A stretch of 64,000 nt of DNA, from assembly GCF_001025195.1 (NCBI RefSeq), contig NZ_AP012325.1:744001-808000 (forward strand), given 5' to 3'. The position numbers and the translations under genes were made by a program. Positions 53,996 to 63,730 of the stretch are shown here, in pieces (within the stretch, counting starts at the first letter, position 1; each line of letters opens with the position of its first letter). Below the pieces are notes generated by a model that did no database searches, was not told where the DNA came from, and saw only the letters and a list, made by a program, of their open reading frames with translations. This stretch comes from Bifidobacterium catenulatum DSM 16992 = JCM 1194 = LMG 11043. GTDB taxonomy: Bacteria; Actinomycetota; Actinomycetes; Actinomycetales; Bifidobacteriaceae.

Positions 53996-54889
53996 ATGTC
54001 CGCTGCAACAATGCAAGCCTCGCGTCCGGTAATTCCAGAAAACAAAACGAAGAAAGTAAGCCCTTCGCTGATCGCGGTCTATGTGCTGCTCATCGTGCTG
54101 GCGGTCGTATGGCTCCTGCCGGTGATCTACACCGTGACGACATCGTTCAAGTCGGTCGCCGAATTTACCTCCAACGCGTTCAACTTCCTGCCGGCGAAGT
54201 GGGTGTTGGATAATTATGTGACGTTGGTTGAAGCGTCTGCCAGCTATCCTGTGCTAAACTGGCTCGGCAACTCGCTGATCATCTCGACCGTGTTCGCCGT
54301 GCTGTCCGTGGCCATCGTGGCCCTTGCGGGTTTTGGCTATTCGCGACTTAATTTCAAGTACCGTGATACGCTCTTCTTCGTCCTGCTGCTTATCTCGATG
54401 TTCCCCGCTGTCGTCAACATGATTCCGCAGTACCGCATCATCGCGTCCTTGGGCTGGGTCAACACCTACTGGGCCTGCATCGTGCCGGGTCTAGGCAATG
54501 TGGCGAACATCTTCTTGGTGCGCAACTTCATGAAGGGCATCCCGAAGGAACTGGATGAAGCCGCCGAAATCGATGGCGCGTCCGACTTCCAGATCTTCAC
54601 CCGCATCATGTTACCGGCCATCCGTCCGATTCTGATCGTCATCTTCCTTTTCAGCTTCACCGGCGCTTGGAATGACTTCCTGTGGCCGACCTTGGTGTTC
54701 AACGATATCAATAAGATGCCGGTCACCGCAGGTCTGCAACTGTTGAGCAACCAGATGGGACAGTATAACCAGATGGGTTCGTTGATGGCAGCCACCTGCA
54801 TGGCCATACTGCCGACGCTGCTTCTGTTCCTGTTCGCGCAGAAGTACTTCCTGCAGTCGCTGAACATCACATCCGGTCTGAAGGGCTGA
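53996..54889 (+). CDS. ABC sugar permease (MalG type)
   Basis: 297 aa, six hydrophobic segments. EAA loop KELDEAAEIDGASDFQIFTR, C terminus QKYFLQSLNITSGLKG as in MalG-type partners. The frame is open far upstream inside the MalF-type gene, but ATG 53996, right after AAGGAGG and 3 bp from the previous stop, is the clear start. Last gene of the transporter operon; a strong terminator follows. Confidence 0.94.
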   Translation: MSAATMQASRPVIPENKTKKVSPSLIAVYVLLIVLAVVWLLPVIYTVTTSFKSVAEFTSNAFNFLPAKWVLDNYVTLVEASASYPVLNWLGNSLIISTVFAVLSVAIVALAGFGYSRLNFKYRDTLFFVLLLISMFPAVVNMIPQYRIIASLGWVNTYWACIVPGLGNVANIFLVRNFMKGIPKELDEAAEIDGASDFQIFTRIMLPAIRPILIVIFLFSFTGAWNDFLWPTLVFNDINKMPVTAGLQLLSNQMGQYNQMGSLMAATCMAILPTLLLFLFAQKYFLQSLNITSGLKG

Positions 54890-54908
54890 GCCGCTTCGGA
54901 TATGGCAC

Positions 54909-54957
54909 AAGGATTGGGTCTGCTATCGGAAACGAGCAGTCCCAATCCTTCCCTTTT
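54909..54957 (+). terminator. Terminator after the transporter operon
   Basis: AAGGATTGGG (54909-54918) pairs with CCCAATCCTT (54941-54950), extended inward by TCTGCT/AGCAGT with one mismatch, then CCCTTTTCC. Confidence 0.8.
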
Positions 54958-55007
54958 CCATCGTTGAAATGATAGTATCGCTAAGTCGGCAAACGGAAAG
55001 GAACACT

Positions 55008-55478
55008 ATGAATTCGCAAAGCAATGGCGTTTGCCTGCCGGCCCCGTTGGCACGTAAGGCCGAACGGGTGCTGATGATCGTTGCCGCCTCCTATAACGTG
55101 ATCATGGCGTCTGTCACGCTGTTCATGTTCGGCAGCTGGTTCAAGGGGCGGGCATACGATGTGCTGGAACGCAACGGCATGCTGCAGACGGACTATTCCG
55201 CGGTGGACAACGCCTCGACGGTGACAAACATCTACGCTCTGCTGGTGCTGATCGTCGGCATCGTCAGTTTCATCACGGCCATGCGTTGCCTCGCTCCGGG
55301 AACCGTCAATCGGTGGGTGATCATCTGGCTGGTGATTGTCATGGTCTTCTCCCTCGGAACCATGGATCTGATCGGACTCGCATTGTATTCCGTCACTCTG
55401 GCGATCTATCTTGCCCGCAACAAGGCCGTTGCCGCGCAGCAGGATGCGATTCGTAAAGCGATTCGGGCCCGCAGATAG
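55008..55478 (+). CDS. Small four-helix membrane protein, unknown
   Basis: 156 aa. Four hydrophobic helices (ERVLMIVAASYNVIMASVTL, IYALLVLIVGIVSFITA, WVIIWLVIVMVFSLG, LIGLALYSVTLAIYLA) with a basic C terminus. Not recognised beyond small membrane proteins of DUF4064-like appearance. ATG 55008 has GGAAAGGA six bases upstream. It sits between the arabino-oligosaccharide transporter and the GH51 gene, 58 bp before the latter, and may share its transcript. No operator of the island's type was found upstream. Confidence 0.7.
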   Translation: MNSQSNGVCLPAPLARKAERVLMIVAASYNVIMASVTLFMFGSWFKGRAYDVLERNGMLQTDYSAVDNASTVTNIYALLVLIVGIVSFITAMRCLAPGTVNRWVIIWLVIVMVFSLGTMDLIGLALYSVTLAIYLARNKAVAAQQDAIRKAIRARR

Positions 55479-55536
55479 CGCCACGACGGTTATTCACAGT
55501 ATTCAAAACAACATACGGAAACGCAAAGGACAGTAC

Positions 55537-57906
55537 ATGACCGACAAACTCACTGCAACGCTCGATAAGGCGGGCGTACGCAACATCAGCACCGACCTGT
55601 GGGGCATCTTCTTCGAAGACATCAGCTATTCCGGCGACGGCGGTCTCAATGCTGATCTCGTGCAGAATGGAGCCTTCGAATACAGCCGTGCTGACAATGT
55701 GGATTGGAGCAACTACAGCTTCTGGCGCAAGATCGTGCCGGAGGGATCGTTTGCGGCTTTCTGCGTGCGTGACGGCGATCCGGTGGCGATCGAAAACCCG
55801 CATTATGCGAGCATCGAGATCGAACACGCCCCGGCTGCGTTGGACAACACCGGCTGGGACGGCATGGTGTTCCGAGCGGGGGAGACCTATGATTTCTCCG
55901 CCTGGCTGCGCCTGCAGTCCGGTGTGGCGGTGCCGTTGACCGTATCGCTGCGCAACGATGACGGCGACAGCATCGCCGAAACCACCATCGACATTGAACA
56001 TGCGGCATGGACGAAATGCGAAGCGTCGCTGACCGTGCCGGCGAACAGCGACGGCACGGGGGCGGAACCCGGTTCGGTGGTGGCCAGACAGGGTGCTCTG
56101 CGACTGAGCTTCGGGGCCGAAGGCGTTGTGGATCTCGATTTCGTCACCCTTGAGCCGCGCACCACGTATCGGGGGCTCAAGCACTTCCGTCCTGACCTGG
56201 TGAAGGCCCTTGCCGATCTGCACCCGAGGTTCATGCGCTTCCCGGGCGGATGCATCACCCACGGTCTCGGCATGGATAACATGTACCACTGGGATCGCAC
56301 CATCGGACCGGTGGAGCATCGGCCGCACAACTTCAACTTGTGGGGCTACCATCAGTCGTTCCGCATCGGCTACTACGAATACCTGTGCCTATGCGAGACC
56401 ATTGGTGCCAAGCCGTTGCCGGTGTTGCCCGCCGCGGTAAGCTGCCAGAACACCAGCCAGGGGCCGGTGCCAGTCGCCCAGGAGGATATGCCCGCCTACA
56501 TCGATGAGGTACTGCATCTCATCGAATTCTGCAACGGAGACGCCGAAACCACCGAATGGGGTGCCAAACGAGCCGCCATGGGTCATCCGGAACCATTCGC
56601 ACTCGAATACCTGGGCATCGGCAATGAGGACCTCATCGATGATGTGTTCAAGAACCGTTTCCAGCAGATCTTCGATGCGGTCAAAGCCGTCTATCCCGAC
56701 ATCGTCGTCGTCGGCACCGTCGGCACGGCGCCCAGCGGCCCGGATTATGAAGCGGGCTGGCAGTATGCGCGTGAAGCCGGCATCCCGATTGTGGACGAGC
56801 ATTCCTACCAGTCGTCCAGCTGGTGGTTCCACAATCTCGACCACTACGACCATATCGAGAGAAAGGGGCCGAAGGTCTATCTCGGCGAATACGGCTCTTG
56901 GGGTACGCAGCTCATCAACGGCCTGTCCGAAGCGGCCTTCATGGGCCGTATGGAACTCAACGGCGACGTGGTGGCCATGGCCTCCTATGCCCCGTTGTTC
57001 GCAAAAAACGGTCATCACAGCTGGGATCCGGATCTCATCTACTTCGACAACGAACGCACCTATCTGCCGTATAGCTACTGGGTGCAGCAGATGTACGCCG
57101 CCACCACCGCAGACACCGCGTGGCCAGTCGGTGTGGAAGGGGCGACCACGTTCCGCCGCAACCTGCCGGACGGCATCAGGCTACGCGTCGAGGGCGGTGC
57201 AAGAGCCGATTTGAATGATCTCGTCGTCACCACCGCGTCTGGGGCGCGGGTCGAACTCGGCGATGTGCAGTACCGGGGCAGCGCCATGGACTTGCCCGTC
57301 GATCTGCATGCTGATTCGTACTGCATCGATGCGACGGTGGTGTATTACGAAGGTAAGTGGGGCATACAGTTCGTCAGCGGTGATATCGACGGGAAGAACC
57401 ATAATGTCACTTCTCTGGGGCGCGGCCATGAAGTGAAAGTGGTACGTGATGGCACCGCTTACGCGCTCGGCGGCACCGAATGGTCCATGAACGACGTGCA
57501 GCCGGGCACTACATGGCGTATGCACGTCGAGATAGCGGATCGTGGACAGTCCATGAAGCTGTACATCGATGGAACGCTTGTCGCCGAAGGAACGGAGACT
57601 AAAGACGAGCCAAGACGTACCATCACCGTATCGCGTAGCGGCGAACGAGGGGAGACCTATGTGCGTGTGGTCAATGCCATGGCTGAACCGGCCGAAGTGG
57701 ATATCAGCCGGATTCTTGCCGCATTGGACGTCTCCTCGGAGTCCGCAGCGGGTGCGACAGCCACCATTCTGACGGGCGAAGACCCATATGCCGGCCGGGT
57801 CGGCGAGGAATCGCCCACCAGCCCAGTCAAAACCGTGGTGGATCTAACCGGTGGAGTCTATGCTGCGCCGGCTTGGTCGTTCTCCACCATCGTCATCGGC
57901 GACTAG
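55537..57906 (+). CDS. Alpha-L-arabinofuranosidase, GH51
   Basis: 789 aa, no signal peptide, intracellular. GH51 catalytic domain with acid/base Glu364 in LGIGNEDL and nucleophile Glu451 in YLGEYGSWG. The N terminus has the GH51 start NISTDLWGIFFEDISYSGDG; residues about 60-200 form a carbohydrate-binding-like insert (CBM4/9-like). The C-terminal beta-sandwich runs to the end; a jelly-roll laminin-G-like part (YYEGKWGIQFVSGD) is included. It releases arabinose from arabinan or arabinoxylan oligosaccharides. AAAGGA precedes ATG 55537; the upstream in-frame extension is rejected. Ends in a strong bidirectional terminator. Confidence 0.92.
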   Translation: MTDKLTATLDKAGVRNISTDLWGIFFEDISYSGDGGLNADLVQNGAFEYSRADNVDWSNYSFWRKIVPEGSFAAFCVRDGDPVAIENPHYASIEIEHAPAALDNTGWDGMVFRAGETYDFSAWLRLQSGVAVPLTVSLRNDDGDSIAETTIDIEHAAWTKCEASLTVPANSDGTGAEPGSVVARQGALRLSFGAEGVVDLDFVTLEPRTTYRGLKHFRPDLVKALADLHPRFMRFPGGCITHGLGMDNMYHWDRTIGPVEHRPHNFNLWGYHQSFRIGYYEYLCLCETIGAKPLPVLPAAVSCQNTSQGPVPVAQEDMPAYIDEVLHLIEFCNGDAETTEWGAKRAAMGHPEPFALEYLGIGNEDLIDDVFKNRFQQIFDAVKAVYPDIVVVGTVGTAPSGPDYEAGWQYAREAGIPIVDEHSYQSSSWWFHNLDHYDHIERKGPKVYLGEYGSWGTQLINGLSEAAFMGRMELNGDVVAMASYAPLFAKNGHHSWDPDLIYFDNERTYLPYSYWVQQMYAATTADTAWPVGVEGATTFRRNLPDGIRLRVEGGARADLNDLVVTTASGARVELGDVQYRGSAMDLPVDLHADSYCIDATVVYYEGKWGIQFVSGDIDGKNHNVTSLGRGHEVKVVRDGTAYALGGTEWSMNDVQPGTTWRMHVEIADRGQSMKLYIDGTLVAEGTETKDEPRRTITVSRSGERGETYVRVVNAMAEPAEVDISRILAALDVSSESAAGATATILTGEDPYAGRVGEESPTSPVKTVVDLTGGVYAAPAWSFSTIVIGD

Positions 57907-57992
57907 GCGGATATGGCAGTTTGCGGAACCAAATCCGCCTGATGCAAGCCAGAGGATGCAACGGAAACGATCATCCGTCTGTGTGACGTTCT

Positions 57993-58039
57993 GATGGGAA
58001 AGCCCCGCAATGCATGGTGCATTGCGGGGCTTTCCCATC
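57993..58039. terminator. Bidirectional terminator between GH51 gene and pgl
   Basis: A perfect 22-bp stem (57993-58014 with 58018-58039), core AAAGCCCCGCAATGCA, 3-base loop TGG. It lies between converging genes. Confidence 0.9.
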
Positions 58040-58075
58040 AGAGTCGATTTCCGCCGCTGGAAACTGTTTAGAGAA

Positions 58076-58867
58076 TCACAGTTCGGAGGCAGCGCCACTG
58101 TCGATGAGCCAAAGCAGTTCCTCGCCGTCGGCGTAGGAGCTTGGGGCATGCGGGTTGTTGCGTTGCGCGAAGGCAGTTTTGACCGCGTTGGCCTTGCGTG
58201 TTTCGGATGTGAACACCCACGTATGCTTCGAACGGGCGATCATCGGCACGGTCAGCGTCAGTCGCAGCGGCGGCGGCTTCGGCGAATCGCGCACGCCCGC
58301 CACCAGCACGTGGGGGTCGGCGATCTCGGATTCGCCATGGTCGGGGAACAAGGATGCGAAATGCGCGTCCGGCCCCATGCCGAACATCGCGATATCCAAT
58401 GCCGGATTTTCTCCCAGCTGCGCAGCCAGCTCACGCTGGTATTCGGCGGCGGCCTCGGCCAGCACTGCATCGGTCTGCTCGGGGGAGGCCGATGCGATTT
58501 CGGTGGCGCTACGGGTGTCGGCAGGCATCGCATGGACGTTCCCGGCAGGCATGCGTCCATCTTCCACAAGCGCACCGTACCAGGCTTCGCGAGCCTGCTT
58601 CGCATTGCGGTCGTCGTCATCGGCCGCCACGAAGCGTTCGTCGCCCCACCACACATGCACGCGGTTCCAGTCCACGGCATCGTTCAACGGACTGGCATTC
58701 ATCGCGGCGAATACGCGGTTGCCGTCGGTGCCGCCGGTCACTGCGATGTCCACGCGACGACGTCCCGGTTCGGCCAGCAGGTCGATGATGGTCAACAATG
58801 TGCGTGCGGCCACAGCCTGAGCCAGCATTTCAGGATTCGGATACACAATGGTCTTGCGTTCTGCCAT
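58076..58867 (-). CDS. pgl: 6-phosphogluconolactonase
   Basis: 263 aa. Hydrolyses 6-phosphogluconolactone. Family marks: IAVTGGTDGNRVF, VHVWWGDERFV with the conserved WGDER, and GMGPDAHFASLFPDH. Length is normal for the DevB type. AAGGAGCAAAT precedes the ATG. Follows opcA by 61 bp on the same strand; with zwf and opcA it forms one operon for the first two steps of the oxidative pentose-phosphate route. Confidence 0.94.
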   Translation of the reverse strand: MAERKTIVYPNPEMLAQAVAARTLLTIIDLLAEPGRRRVDIAVTGGTDGNRVFAAMNASPLNDAVDWNRVHVWWGDERFVAADDDDRNAKQAREAWYGALVEDGRMPAGNVHAMPADTRSATEIASASPEQTDAVLAEAAAEYQRELAAQLGENPALDIAMFGMGPDAHFASLFPDHGESEIADPHVLVAGVRDSPKPPPLRLTLTVPMIARSKHTWVFTSETRKANAVKTAFAQRNNPHAPSSYADGEELLWLIDSGAASEL

Positions 58868-58928
58868 ATTTGCTCCTTATACGGTGTCGCCCCGCCGGGT
58901 CATGGGCAGGGCGACTGGTTTTTCGGGT

Positions 58929-59885
58929 TCAGCGCTTCGGATTGATCAGATCCCAACCCTGAGTCACCACTTCGGCATAAATCTCGTCCGGATAGAGACG
59001 TCCCAGTTCCTCGCTCAGACATTCCTCAAGCGTACGTGCGGGCACGCTAATGGTCTGAGGTGATTGACCAGGCACGTTCTGCACTGCGATGCCATCATCG
59101 GTGGAAGGGCGTTCCAGACTCAGCACGCCATCGGAACGGGTCAGATACACGCCGGTCACCGCAGTTGCGTTCGGATCGTCTTCTATCACCACCGGTACGT
59201 TGAGGCGCAAACGCAACCATGCGGCCAACAGGTCCATCGGTAGATAATCCTTCTTGCCGGTCACACGCACACCGCTTACTGGCAGATGCGGAGGCTGGTC
59301 GAGCATCGAAGCCAGCATGGCGCGCCATACGGTGAGCCTGGTCCACGACATATCCACGTTCTTCGACGACCAATTACGACGCAGGTCATCCATCGTGCGC
59401 ATCGGATTCGAGGAATGCATCGCATCCGTGATACGGCTGCGGGCCATCGATCCCAACAGGTCGGTGGACAGGTTCGCCGGAGCCTCGTTCGGCCACCAAG
59501 CTACCACCGGCGCATCGGGAACCAGCAATGGAATCACCAGCGTATCCGGATGATGCACCAAGCCGCCAAGCGGACGCAGCACGATAATCTCTCCTGCGCC
59601 GGCATCGGAGCCGAATCGCACTTCCGCGTCGAGGAAGGTGTGCGGCTTGCCATCATCGACAACGGCATCCACCTTGCGTGAATTCGGTGCGATTGCGATC
59701 ACGCGGCAAGGATGCTCTCGGCTGGCGTTGTTCGCCACGGCAAGATCATGCTCCAGCGACGTCTCATTCGTGGAGATCAACAGTGTGAGCACGCGACCCA
59801 AAGCCGCTTCGCCACGCTCCTCGTGCAATTCGTCGATTTTCGCCGAAATCTCACGGGTTTCGGTGTTCTTCATGGTAATGATCAC
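58929..59885 (-). CDS. opcA: Glucose-6-phosphate dehydrogenase assembly protein OpcA
   Basis: 318 aa actinobacterial/cyanobacterial OpcA, needed for active glucose-6-phosphate dehydrogenase. Marks: GEAALGRVLTLLISTNETSLE, PDTLVIPLLVPDAPVVAWWP and a C-terminal LSEELGRLYPDEIY. I chose GTG 59885, which follows GGAGG by five bases and overlaps the zwf stop (GTGA), instead of ATG 59873, giving the usual MIIT-type start. Coupled translation with zwf is therefore likely. Confidence 0.92.
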   Translation of the reverse strand: MIITMKNTETREISAKIDELHEERGEAALGRVLTLLISTNETSLEHDLAVANNASREHPCRVIAIAPNSRKVDAVVDDGKPHTFLDAEVRFGSDAGAGEIIVLRPLGGLVHHPDTLVIPLLVPDAPVVAWWPNEAPANLSTDLLGSMARSRITDAMHSSNPMRTMDDLRRNWSSKNVDMSWTRLTVWRAMLASMLDQPPHLPVSGVRVTGKKDYLPMDLLAAWLRLRLNVPVVIEDDPNATAVTGVYLTRSDGVLSLERPSTDDGIAVQNVPGQSPQTISVPARTLEECLSEELGRLYPDEIYAEVVTQGWDLINPKR

Positions 59886-61453
59886 GGCATCCTCCAACGA
59901 TGTCCATCACGGGCGAGCATTTCAACGGCTTCCTGAGGGCCCCACGTTCCGGAACGATACGGCTGCGGCTGGCCGAGCGTGGACCAGAATTCCTCGATCG
60001 GGTCAAGGATCTGCCAGCTCAATTCCACTTCGCGCGTGGTTGGGAACAGTGGAGGATCGCCCAGCAATACGTCAAGAATCAGACGTTCATAGGCTTCCGG
60101 AGACGATTCGGTGAACGAACGGCCGTAACCGAAGTCCATCGACACGTCACGGACCTCCATCGACGTGCCACCCGGCACTTTCGCGCCGAACCGCATGGTC
60201 ACACCCTCATCGGGCTGTACACGGATCACGATCGCGTTCTTGCCGAGCTCCTTCGTCGCGGTCGACTCGAACGGCAGATGCGGGGCACGCTTGAACACCA
60301 CGGCAATCTCCGTGACACGCTTGCCCAAACGCTTGCCCGTACGCAGATAGAACGGCACACCGGCCCAACGGCGCGTATCGACATCCAAACGGATCGCCGC
60401 ATACGTCTCGGTCGTCGACTCCGGATCGATACCCTTCTCGTCCAAATACCCCACGACCTCATGCGAACCCTGCCAACCGGCCGCATACTGGCCACGCGCC
60501 GTATGCGCCGCCAGATCCTTCGGCAAGCGCACTGCGGACAGCACCTTCGTCTTCTCCGCCGTCAGATCGGAAGCGGAGAACGAAACAGGCTCCTCCATCG
60601 CCGTCAACGCCATAAGTTGTAGCAAATGGTTCTGGATGATGTCACGCGCCGCGCCGATACCGTCGTAATAGCCGGCACGACCCGCCACGCCGATATCCTC
60701 GGCATGCGTGATCTGCACGTGGTCGACGTAATTATTGTTCCAGATCGGCTCATACATCGCGTTCGCGAAACGAAGTGCCAATATGTTCTGCACGGTCTCC
60801 TTACCGAGATAATGATCGATACGGAACACACTCGATGGATCGAACACCTCGGAGACCACACGATCCAGTTCCTTGGCGCTTGCCAGATCATGCCCGAACG
60901 GCTTCTCGATGATCACACGACGCCAAGCACCTTCAGACGATTTCGCCAAACCGCAATCGGCCAACTGTCGGGAAACCTGCGGGAACGCGCGCGGCGGCAC
61001 CGACATGTAGAACGCATGGTTGCCTCGCGTGCCACGATCGCGGTCAAGCTCGGCAACAGTGTTCGACAGTCGTTCGAACGCCTTCGGATCGTCGAACGTG
61101 CCTTGCACGAAACGAATGCCGTCGGCGAGCTGCTTCCATGTCGCCTCCTTGAATGGCGTACGGCAGTGCGCCTGCACATTCTCCTTCACAAAATCCTTGA
61201 AGTGCTCTTCGGTCCAATCACGACGGGCGAACCCCGTCAGACCGAAGCTTGGCGGCAATAGACCACGATTAGCCAGATCATAAATGGCAGGAAGCAGCTT
61301 CTTGCGTGACAGATCGCCGGTCACGCCGAAAATCACAATACTGCACGGGCCTGCAATACGTGGAAGTCGAAGATCGCGCGGATCGCGCAGCGGATTCGTC
61401 CACGTGCCGGCCGCGTTGGATGCGGTTGAAACGGTTTCAGTCATGCCTTTCAT
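59882..61453 (-). CDS. zwf: Glucose-6-phosphate 1-dehydrogenase
   Basis: 523 aa, NADP-dependent oxidation of glucose-6-phosphate. N-terminal coenzyme motif FGVTGDLSRKKLLPAIYDL; active-site RIDHYLGKE; VIIEKPFGHDL and QNHLLQLMA conserved. The end WGPQEAVEMLARDGHRWRMP fits the actinobacterial enzymes. First gene of the zwf-opcA-pgl operon, with 4-bp overlap into opcA. Start ATG 61453 or 61444; the former is kept. Confidence 0.96.
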   Translation of the reverse strand: MKGMTETVSTASNAAGTWTNPLRDPRDLRLPRIAGPCSIVIFGVTGDLSRKKLLPAIYDLANRGLLPPSFGLTGFARRDWTEEHFKDFVKENVQAHCRTPFKEATWKQLADGIRFVQGTFDDPKAFERLSNTVAELDRDRGTRGNHAFYMSVPPRAFPQVSRQLADCGLAKSSEGAWRRVIIEKPFGHDLASAKELDRVVSEVFDPSSVFRIDHYLGKETVQNILALRFANAMYEPIWNNNYVDHVQITHAEDIGVAGRAGYYDGIGAARDIIQNHLLQLMALTAMEEPVSFSASDLTAEKTKVLSAVRLPKDLAAHTARGQYAAGWQGSHEVVGYLDEKGIDPESTTETYAAIRLDVDTRRWAGVPFYLRTGKRLGKRVTEIAVVFKRAPHLPFESTATKELGKNAIVIRVQPDEGVTMRFGAKVPGGTSMEVRDVSMDFGYGRSFTESSPEAYERLILDVLLGDPPLFPTTREVELSWQILDPIEEFWSTLGQPQPYRSGTWGPQEAVEMLARDGHRWRMP

Positions 61454-61511
61454 ACTAATGCGTAGCCTCCACCCAACGTCAAGAGAGAATCGAAAACGTC
61501 ATAGCCCTTTT

Positions 61512-62318
61512 TTATGGCTTTCTACAAATCGACCTTCGATTCGGATTCCCGCCATTCATGAAGGCGGCAATTTTGCGGGTGAGCGCGCGGGGGAGTGTGC
61601 GTTCCGCGATTGCGCCCGCCTTGGTGAGCGGACCATGATAGGCGAGAGCGGAACCGCGCATCATTTTGCGGTAGGCATATACCGCCAATTGCCGTGCGGT
61701 GGCCGGCTTGGTCATAGTGAAGAAGTTACGGCCATGCATGTTGGCGGCTTTTTCGAAACCGGTGGTGGTCGGGCCAGGACACACGCAGGTCACCGTCACA
61801 CCCGTGCCGCGCAGCTCATGGGCCACAGCCTCCGACAGCGAGCGTACGAACGCTTTCGAGGCGAAGTACATCGCCATATACGGTCCTGCCATCATTGACG
61901 CGACTGACGAAATATTCAAAATCCTGCCATGCCCGTTGGCACGCATATCACAGCCATACCGGTACGTCAATTCGGCGGACGCATGCATGTTGAGCTGCAT
62001 CATCTCATTCTGCCGGTTCCAATCGGCGTCAAGGAACCCGGTCCAATCTGCGAAACCCGCGTTATTGACGAGATGGTCGACCACAAGGCCCTGTGACGTG
62101 GTGAATTCATGGAGTTTCTTCGGCGCGTCGGATTCGCTCAGGTCAATGGCGAATGCCACCACATGTATGCCGAAACGCTGTTCGAGCCGTTCTTTCACCG
62201 TATCAAGTCGCTCCTGGCTGCGGGCGGTAATCACCAGATTATGTCCGTCCGCAGCGAACAACGTCGCCAATTCGCGCCCGATGCCGCCGGACGCTCCCGT
62301 GATAAGTACGTATCCCAT
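61512..62318 (-). CDS. Short-chain dehydrogenase/reductase
   Basis: 268 aa classical SDR. TGASGGIGRELA at the N terminus, NNAG, catalytic Ser in LNISSVASM and Tyr-x-x-x-Lys in MYFASKAFVRSL, then CPGPTTTGF. Resembles the DltE/YqjQ-type oxidoreductases; substrate unknown. ATG 62318 is chosen because GAAGGAG lies just upstream, rather than the in-frame start 30 bp earlier. Confidence 0.86.
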   Translation of the reverse strand: MGYVLITGASGGIGRELATLFAADGHNLVITARSQERLDTVKERLEQRFGIHVVAFAIDLSESDAPKKLHEFTTSQGLVVDHLVNNAGFADWTGFLDADWNRQNEMMQLNMHASAELTYRYGCDMRANGHGRILNISSVASMMAGPYMAMYFASKAFVRSLSEAVAHELRGTGVTVTCVCPGPTTTGFEKAANMHGRNFFTMTKPATARQLAVYAYRKMMRGSALAYHGPLTKAGAIAERTLPRALTRKIAAFMNGGNPNRRSICRKP

Positions 62319-62504
62319 GCCAACTCCTTCGTTGATGTCCGTTGACAATTATATTGGGAATGTGATGGAAATGGATGTTGCACGGAAGTCCCATTACGAT
62401 TCACCACTTGGCGGTATCACCAGTTATGCGGGAGGATTTGGAGACCAAAATCCGTTTGTTCCAACTTGAAGGCGCGCTGAAACCGACATATGTGAATCGC
62501 GAAT

Positions 62505-63716
62505 CTAGAAACCGGCTGCCGTCGGGGATGTCTTCGTGCGGTATGCGAGCAGGCCGTCGATGAACCGTGCGAGCCCTTCGATCATACGCGAGCGTGGGCA
62601 TGCCACATTGATGCGTACAAAATCGTGTCCGTTCCCACCGTATTCGGAACCTTCGGAGAACATTACCTTGTGTTCGCGCTTAAGATAATCGCACAGCGCG
62701 TCTGTATCGTGCGTGATGGCTGAACAATCGACCCACAGCAGATAAGTGGCATGGCCTTCGATCATGATGACGCGTCGGTCGTTCGGTACGGATGCGTTGT
62801 ATGCGTCAACCATCGCACGCGCGGTGGCCTTGTTACCCGCCAGATAGGCGCGCAGCTCATTCAGCCAAGGTTCGCCTTCCTTGAATGCGGTCAGCGTGGC
62901 AGTCATGGCGAAGGCGTTCGGTTCGGCCACTTCGTCGGTGTTAAGCGCACGCCACACCTTATGGCGTAGCACGGGATTCGGAATCATCGCGGCAGCGGAA
63001 TTGAGACCGGCGATATTGAAGGTTTTGGTTGGCGCCATGCAGGTCACCGAATTCATCGCGCAATGTTCACTCACGGAGGCGAACGGTACATAATCAAAAC
63101 CTGGATCGGTCAAATCGCAGTGGATTTCGTCGCTGATCACTGTCACATGATGCTTCCAACACAGTTCACCGATATGATTCAGCGTCTCCCGGTTCCAGAT
63201 ACGATCGATTGGATTATGCGGATTGCATAGGATCATCAACGTGGTCTGCGGATCAGCAAGCTTCGTCTCGAGATCGTTCCAATCGACCGAATAACGGCCT
63301 TCGCCGTCATAGGCAAGCGGCGATTCGAGTACACGGCAACCATTGTTGAGAATCGAATTGAAGAAAATATTGTAAACCGGCGTCTGAATAAGCACATTCT
63401 CATTCGGCGTGGTGAGCTTCCTGACCATGCTGGAGATGGCAGGCACCACGCCAGTGCAGAATACCAGCGAATCAGGGTCGATGACAAGCCCATGGCGACG
63501 CCCCCACCAATCCACATACGCCTGGTTCCATTCAGGCGGCACTATCGAATAGCCGAAAACGCCATGTTCTACGCGCCGACGCAACGCCTCGCGAATCTCG
63601 GGTGCGGTCTTAAAATCCATGTCCGCCACCCACATGGGCAATGCGTCGCCGGCCTCCTCCCATTTGAGCGAATAGGTGCCGAAACGGTCGATCGGAGTAT
63701 CGAAATCGTAGGTCAT
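62505..63716 (-). CDS. MalY/PatB-type pyridoxal-phosphate aminotransferase (cystathionine beta-lyase type)
   Basis: 403 aa fold-type I PLP enzyme. N terminus LPMWVADMDFKTAPEI is typical of the MalY/PatB group; PLP Lys is in CMAPTKTFNIAGL, the Asp in VISDEIHCDL, and the C-terminal FVRINVACPRSRM gives the carboxylate-binding Arg. Members cleave C-S bonds of cystathionine or cysteine conjugates and may also act as aminotransferases. The 186 bp between it and the SDR gene show no other gene. Confidence 0.9.
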   Translation of the reverse strand: MTYDFDTPIDRFGTYSLKWEEAGDALPMWVADMDFKTAPEIREALRRRVEHGVFGYSIVPPEWNQAYVDWWGRRHGLVIDPDSLVFCTGVVPAISSMVRKLTTPNENVLIQTPVYNIFFNSILNNGCRVLESPLAYDGEGRYSVDWNDLETKLADPQTTLMILCNPHNPIDRIWNRETLNHIGELCWKHHVTVISDEIHCDLTDPGFDYVPFASVSEHCAMNSVTCMAPTKTFNIAGLNSAAAMIPNPVLRHKVWRALNTDEVAEPNAFAMTATLTAFKEGEPWLNELRAYLAGNKATARAMVDAYNASVPNDRRVIMIEGHATYLLWVDCSAITHDTDALCDYLKREHKVMFSEGSEYGGNGHDFVRINVACPRSRMIEGLARFIDGLLAYRTKTSPTAAGF

Positions 63717-63730
63717 ATGGTCGATTCTAT

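Noticed and set aside
58010..58945. 311-aa plus-strand frame over pgl
   Set aside because: Antisense shadow of pgl; pgl shows full motifs and a ribosome site.
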